From contig JALMQS010000153.1 of the NCBI GenBank assembly GCA_024734495.1, forward strand, positions 14,226,299-14,290,298: DNA of 64,000 nt, read 5' to 3'. Made by a program: the position numbers and the translations under genes. The notes below the pieces were generated by a model. That model saw only the letters and a program-made list of their open reading frames with translations, did no database searches and was not told where the DNA came from. Shown in pieces: positions 59,042 to 64,000 of the stretch. The DNA is from Forficula auricularia. Its lineage: Eukaryota; Arthropoda; Insecta; Dermaptera; Forficulidae. How positions within the stretch are numbered: position 1 is the stretch's first letter; every line of letters starts with the position of its first letter.

Positions 59042-62000
59042 GTAAGTGATCTTTTCTCTGCAAATTGAATCTGATAGGGTATTTGTTTTTACTTTATCCA
59101 ATTCGAAGGATGAATAAAGTATTGTATTTTTCCAGCGAACGGTTGGGACTAGAAAGCTGAAATTTGGTTTTCTATTTTTAAATTTTGAGCCCGGCTCTCT
59201 GGTTCGATTTCCGAGAGAGCAACAAATAAACGGGACATGTTCTAGAGAAGATTAGGGCAATCTGAACGGTTTGGACTAGAAAGCTGAAGTTTGGCTGGGT
59301 GATTATATTTTGGTTAAAATCGAACCAAAAATTAAGGGGTTTTAAAAAATGAAATTTATAAAATTTCCAAACTAAAAAAATGAAATCTATAAATATAAAA
59401 TTAAGGTTTTGTCTGTACATTGCTCCAAATCACGCCAAATTTTGGTTGCACACGTTTCAAGCAAAGTTATGAACGAAAACGCCCTCAACAAAATTCCTGT
59501 CTGTCTGTATATACGTCTGTATGTCTGTCTGTTTCAGTGGTTTCCGAAAAGTTGCTCACGGTAGTGGGTTAGGGTGCGGAATGGAGTGTTGGGGTGGTGG
59601 TGTGGGGCGGGGGTTGGGCATGGTTCGGGGTGGGGGTGGGGGTGCTGGGTGGGTTTCGGGGGTGTGGTGGGTGGGAGTGGGGTTCGAGGGCTGGGGGTCC
59701 AGGGGGCGTGCCTCCTGGCTAGCAAGAGGGTCGCCGAAGGCGGGCCTTGCAGCTAGTTTACTATAAAAGAGACCTATAATAAAATAGTCGTTATTTTTGT
59801 CGGGTGCCAAATTGTGTGTCTGGGGCGGGTTTCAAAAAATAGAACTATCAATATAAATCCAAGACCCTTTGATCGATTTGTACGATATTTCGCATATGCA
59901 CCCTGTATGACCTTATGAAAATGACTCAGTATGTGAAATTGATAGTGATATATCTAAACTAAAGCTACAAAATGCAAAATCTTTTTGAAAATACAACCAT
60001 TTTGACACCTGAATGAGTTAGAACACCATTTTCATATAATAATTAAATGGCTCGTTTTGTTATTTTTAGATATTCAAACGTGAAGGTTGGTGAGCCCGAG
60101 GTGGAGGAGGAATTGGACGTGTCCAGGAAGACAACACCGCACGAATGTCGCCTCCGCGATCTCACCTATTCGGCCCCAATCATGGTAGACGTTGAGTATA
60201 TCCGGGGCAATCAGAGGGTCATCAAAAATGAGGTCATTATTGGAAGGTAAGCTTTTCAATTTAAAGAGATTTTATTTGTAAAAAAAAAGAAAAAAAAACG
60301 TTAAAGAGACCAATAAAAGCACAATTTCTTATTTCGGTACTTACGTATTAACGCCACCGCAGCTACAAATAAAATTTTAAACTACAAATTTGAACTGAAA
60401 TTGAGTCTCAAGTGACCGCCAGTGGGCGTTAACAATTTTCACTTTTAGAACTTTTCATAGATTCAGTTCTATTCATCATCTCGGTTCATTTAGATAAAAT
60501 GGGTTCCTGAACAAACTTTCGAAGGTTCGTTATAACTTCATTACGGGTTGGTTTTAGGCGATTAGGTTGGGGTTAGCCAACCTAATAGCCTAAATGCCAG
60601 CCCGAATGAAGATATACGAGCCGAACTGAATATATCTTAACCGAACCGGCAACGACTTTTACATATTCGAATTTTTTTGGGTATTTACTAATTATTTTTT
60701 AATTAATATTCATTTTCTAAAAGAATCCGTCGTCAGTAGCGGCGCTTAAAAACTGCCAAATCCGTAGCTGCGGTGGCGTTAATATGTAAGTACCCATATT
60801 TCTTGGTCTTATTGTTAGGCTAAAAGCCTCTTATAGTGGTGTTAACCTCCTGATGATGGGCTCGTAACCCGAAATATGTAAGAAATGAAAAAACCTCTTT
60901 GTGAAACACCACTATAACCGGCTAAAAACTTCTGTGTTTAATATGTTTCACTATAAACCAACACCGCTTTCCTAAATGTTAAAAGCCTGTTTATTCCAGA
61001 GCGTCTTTCCATCGTTTTCTTGGACGGTCCCGTCTTCTTTTCCCAGTAGGGTTGTTGTCATGTACCTTCCTCACCAGCCGGTCTTCGTTCATTCGCAATA
61101 CATGTGCACTCCATTCTGATCTTCTCCATACGCTGACTTTTTGTATATTCCACTTTTCACTAATATCTTGATTTTTTACCCTGTCCATCCTTGTTTTACC
61201 TGTCATTTTTCGTAGCGATTTCATTTCACAAACTTCCAATATTTCTCTTGATTTTGCGGTGTCTGTTCTTGTTTCGGCCGCTTATGTCAAAATTGGTCGC
61301 ACAACGGTCTTATAGATGCGTACTTTTGCTTCCGTTCCCAGAAACTTGTTTGACCAAACCGTTTCATTCAGGCATCCTGATATTTTGGACGCCTTAATAG
61401 ATTTAAGTCTGACTTCCTCGCTAACACTTTTGGAGCTGGTTACCTGAACGCCGAGATACCCAGACAGAAATGAACGTTGCAGCAATATTGCAGCAATATT
61501 ATATTGCATTATTAAACCTTGCAGGGAGATTGCAGCAACATTGCAGCAATATTCCTATGTCCGCCTCTGAACCTTGCAGGAACATTGCGGCAAAATTGCC
61601 AATGTTGCAGGTAAAATTGATTAAGAAATAATATTTTATGATGAAATAAGTTTTGTTTATTAATAATAGCTGGTTGAAGGATGACAGTTGTTCCCCTATG
61701 GTGTTATATAGTTGTAGCTTACAGCGAACTGGTTCTCTAGCTATTGTGAGAGTTTTCGTCTTTTTCGAAGATATCTTAAGCTGGAATTTTTCGCAGGAAA
61801 ATGCAAATTTATTTAAGAGTAGTTGGAGATCGTTTTCGCTTTCCTCAACAAGAGCCACGTCGTCTGCATAGCACACGATATTTACGTTCTCATCTCTCAT
61901 TGAGTAGCCTTGGACATTTTTGGAGTCTTTTATTAATTCATTCATTACAAGGTTGAATAAAAATGGATTTAGTGAATCACATTGTAATTTCTCATTTATA

Positions 62001-62256
62001 TTAAAAAAAATTCTTATTTATATATCTTTTTCCAGAGCAAAGGAATTTGTCTTCTCTATTAAATGGAACCTATACTTGAAAATGCTTGTAATGTGTAATC
62101 GTAGATTCATAATATTTTTTTTTTTTTTTTAGAATGCCTATAATGTTAAGAAGCTCCAAATGTGTCCTAAAAGATAAAACCGAGTATGAATTATCTAAAC
62201 TGAATGAATGCCCTTTGGATCCAGGCGGCTATTTTGTAGTCAAGGGACAAGAGAAG
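58888..62256 (+). CDS. POLR3B: RNA polymerase III second-largest subunit (RPC2), N-terminal exons
   Basis: Three exons (58888-59041, 60070-60246, 62133-62256) join in phase to a segment very close to the start of RPC2: [20 protein letters not shown], then [20 protein letters not shown], then [20 protein letters not shown], and finally [14 protein letters not shown] with [16 protein letters not shown]. This is the protrusion part of the beta-like core subunit that, with RPC1, forms the Pol III active site transcribing tRNA, 5S and U6 genes in the nucleus. The first coding exon, with the start codon, and all exons after residue ~180 are not in view. The first listed exon begins in phase 1, so an upstream exon exists. 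Confidence 0.95.
59090..59757. repeat. Repeat with Helitron-type 3' end in POLR3B intron
   Basis: Ends with a CGCCGAAGGCG hairpin, TTGCAG and CTAG (59753-59756) before a T, as in the Helitrons at 9067 and 21149. The region 59560-59710 is extremely G-rich on the plus strand. The 5' border is uncertain. Confidence 0.6.
60070..60246 (+). CDS. POLR3B: POLR3B exon ([11 protein letters not shown]...NEVIIGR)
   Basis: Acceptor ATTTTTAG, donor GTAAGC. Carries [20 protein letters not shown] and [18 protein letters not shown], the most conserved part of this region. Phases fit both neighbours. Confidence 0.96.
60355..60780. repeat. MITE-like repeat related to the 11.9-14.7 kb cluster
   Basis: Contains GAACTGAATATATCTTAACC, GATTAGGTTGGGGTTAGCCA and ACTTTTACATATTCGAATTT as in the intron cluster of the first gene. 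A GCCACCGCAGCTAC-type end at 60353 is mirrored at 60763-60780. Confidence 0.65.
60845..60885 (+). ncRNA. Hammerhead-like motif, intron of POLR3B (AUAUAU-related)
   Basis: CTGATGA at 60850-60856, extra T, stem II GGG/CCC, GAAA at 60871-60874, TATGTA. Stem I is not convincing. Surrounding blocks (TGTGAAACACCACTATAA, TGTTTCACTATAAACCAACA) match the Penelope-like 3' region at 58.7 kb. Confidence 0.5.
60990..62010 (-). mobile_element. LINE family C, reverse transcriptase remnant in POLR3B intron
   Basis: The minus strand encodes [20 protein letters not shown] with the YADD catalytic box, then [53 protein letters not shown] and finally [14 protein letters not shown] with [18 protein letters not shown]. 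The frame is broken at several points. A GCAGCAATATT-rich insert (61459-61670) splits the YLGV region. It is antisense to POLR3B. Confidence 0.85.
61459..61670. mobile_element. Short insert with TTGCAGCAATA repeats inside the LINE
   Basis: Begins CCCAGACAGAAATGAACGTT, close to the CCCAGATAGCAATT end of the 52438 element, and repeats GTTGCAGCAATATTGCAGCA. It separates the SSFNQ and YLGVQV segments of the LINE. The other end is uncertain. Confidence 0.5.
62133..62256 (+). CDS. POLR3B: POLR3B exon ([12 protein letters not shown]...VVKGQEK)
   Basis: The acceptor follows a long T-run, the donor is GTAAAC, and it leaves in phase 0. Contains [19 protein letters not shown], the conserved loop before the next helix of the protrusion. 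The following exon (expected to start with a VILIQEQ-like segment) is not seen before 64000. Confidence 0.95.
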
Positions 62257-63539
62257 GTAAACTTCGTCAGAAATATTCGTTTATCATTTTCAATTACCAA
62301 TTTAGTAATTAGCTTTTAAGTTACCAATTTAATAATTAGCAGCTCGTCAAAATGCAATAAGATCTTGTTAACTTTCACTTAATATCAATTGATAATAAAT
62401 GCGAATCGCAGACCGTATGTCTATTTTCCCTGGAAGTCATCGGGAAGGGAGTCTGTTGGTCTTCACCCCTATGACGTAGGCTTTGAGCTTTGAGCAAAAT
62501 ATTTTATAAAAAGAAATCAATAAGATTGTACTGGATATCTATATGTCTAAGAGTTTTAACAAAAAAGTGGTCAAGTAAACGAAACAAAATTTCCTACAGA
62601 ATGAGATAGGAATCATGTTTCTAGGATGAGTGGTTTTCATTTTATGAAGGTAAAACTGCGATTTTACAAAAATTGCATTTTTCAAAACTTCAACCACATT
62701 GCGGAACGGGCTAGTATTATCCAATTAAGATGAAACTTTGTTTAAATTGTAGCGAATTTAATCTAGTTTAAAAATATATAAAGTGGTCTTTGTTGAAAAC
62801 GTGCTCCTTATGGTCAAAATGGAAAAAAATCAAAAAAAGTGGAAGTTTTTGGGATATTAAAAAGTGATCCCGAGGGCTGTTTTTTGAATCCCCATTAAAA
62901 ATCGAATTACTGGACAATATTGAATTTTTTTTAATCGACGCGAAATTTTTGTCCTCTTTAATTTACTATAGAACCGTTATTTACAAAATATGAACTGTTT
63001 TTGAGTTATAAGCGAAAAACTGGAAAAAGTCCGAAAATTTCGAGGTTTTTCGGCCACCAAAAGTTGTCCCCCACACTTTTGAGGTCGCAAACTTAGATTT
63101 GGCATACCCACATCATATCAAACGATACTAGAAAATAAATCTTTTCCCGCAATTAATGAGAAAGCTGAAACCACCCCTATTTACTGGGCTAATATATTGA
63201 ATGAATATAAATATGTATATTGTATATAATTTATTTGTTAGAGACTATAGTTTTGGAGGTTTGACCTTCATTCTTTTTAACTTGAAATATTTATCTGTTA
63301 TTTCTCATGAGTTCAAATGCTCGATTGGTTGTCGGTAAATTCATTTTTGACATAATTGCAAGCTGGTCACATAACAAATGAATTCATTTAATTCAGCTTG
63401 CTATTGCAACAAAAACGAATTTAATAACCATTCGGCTATTTAAACTCATGAGAAATAACAGATAAAATATTTCAAATTATAAAGACCGATGGTGAATATC
63501 AAAACTTCGAAACTATAGTCATTCTATATATGAGAATAT
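62257..63539. other. POLR3B intron DNA
   Basis: No further exon found. 62520-62700 is related to 7735-7935. Near 63230-63500 two opposed, decayed ACUAUAGU-type hammerhead-like motifs flank a palindromic stretch around AACTCATGAGAAATAACAGA. Confidence 0.6.
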
Positions 63540-63776
63540 GAGGCGTTCAAAAGCAGAGTGGACCATCCCACTTTTGGTTTTTTTATGAGAAATCCAGCAA
63601 AATAGAGGTAAAGGTTCGAGGTAAAAGTGGTACCTGTGCTGTAATCTAGAAGGACGTTTAAAAACCAAGTTTGGACCACTCTGTCTATTTAGTTTTATCA
63701 AAAACCTACTTGATTATAGAGGTTTATCAGCGAAAAGGAGATTTGTGGGTTGATCCACTCTGCCTTTGAACCCCTC
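63540..63776. mobile_element. MITE with GTTCAAAAGCAGAGTGGACCA ends, copy 2
   Basis: GAGGCGTTCAAAAGCAGAGT at the left, with its near-complement at 63751-63776. The whole unit is an inverted relative of 43990-44226. Confidence 0.82.
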
Positions 63777-64000
63777 TTAAGTACTCTAGTATATGTTTAT
63801 TTACATCAAGCAGAGGACAAGCTCATTGATTTCTCTTTATGAATCAATAACTCTGCTACTTTCGTCAAAACAAAATATTTTCAATTAAAATGTTTCATGT
63901 CCCTCTTTTGATTATAAATTATTATAAGAAAATTTTATTTCACTTTAAAAAATATTAAAGAAAAATTATCATCTTAATTAGGTATTTCATTACTTTTCAC

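Overview
This is eukaryotic DNA, almost certainly from an insect and possibly a hemipteran (inference). It is AT-rich, its genes are split by long introns with GT..AG borders, and it is saturated with mobile elements: non-LTR retrotransposons, a Penelope-like element, tRNA-derived SINEs, Helitrons, mariner, hAT, piggyBac-type MITEs and foldback elements. A 100-base run of N (1394-1493) is a scaffold gap. No rRNA gene, CRISPR array or bacterial-style operon is visible.

Three genes can be assembled by matching splice phases. (1) Plus strand, about 2118-32945: an 11-exon gene for a Lys/Arg-rich, acidic-patched, probably nuclear protein that I cannot name. It has short basic repeats (LRAYR type), an AT-hook-like GRPR, several psi-K-x-E SUMO-type sites, a SUMO-interacting-type motif, and a motif ending GANSGYT present in two separate exons. 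Its first exon carries a frameshift in an A-run, and an in-frame TGA lies just upstream. (2) Minus strand, 47012 to 38050: four exons whose phases join to exactly 577 codons plus stop. It reads as a Crypton-type tyrosine recombinase domain with two lost catalytic residues, followed by a MADF domain and a BESS motif. (3) Plus strand, 58888-62256 and beyond the window: three exons of RNA polymerase III subunit RPC2 (POLR3B).

Introns and intergenic DNA are mobile-element territory. Region by region: 1-2021 repeats, a hammerhead-like motif and a tRNA-like SINE head; 3.2-32 kb introns of gene 1, with LINE tails, a TTAA MITE, SINEs, Helitrons with nested insertions, a tRNA-like tandem array, a hAT element with a BED finger, foldback elements and an LTR-like element holding seven 107-bp repeats; 33-38 kb inverted repeats; 38-47 kb gene 2 with a deleted mariner copy in its last intron; 47-58 kb MITEs, LINE fragments and a Penelope-like element; 58.9-64 kb POLR3B with an antisense LINE.

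The most striking layer is RNA-based. About twenty copies of a hammerhead-ribozyme-like core (CUGANGA, stem II, GAAA) occur on both strands in at least three sequence families. The better copies have matching stem I arms and a palindromic stem III with no loop or a one-base loop (ACGU, ACUAUAGU, AUAUAU). That is the geometry of hammerheads that work as dimers, as described for Penelope-like elements. Every copy also has one extra base between CUGANGA and stem II. Several occur as head-to-head inverted pairs inside foldback elements, and one near-perfect copy lies in the sense strand of gene 2's last intron, 150 nt before the splice acceptor.
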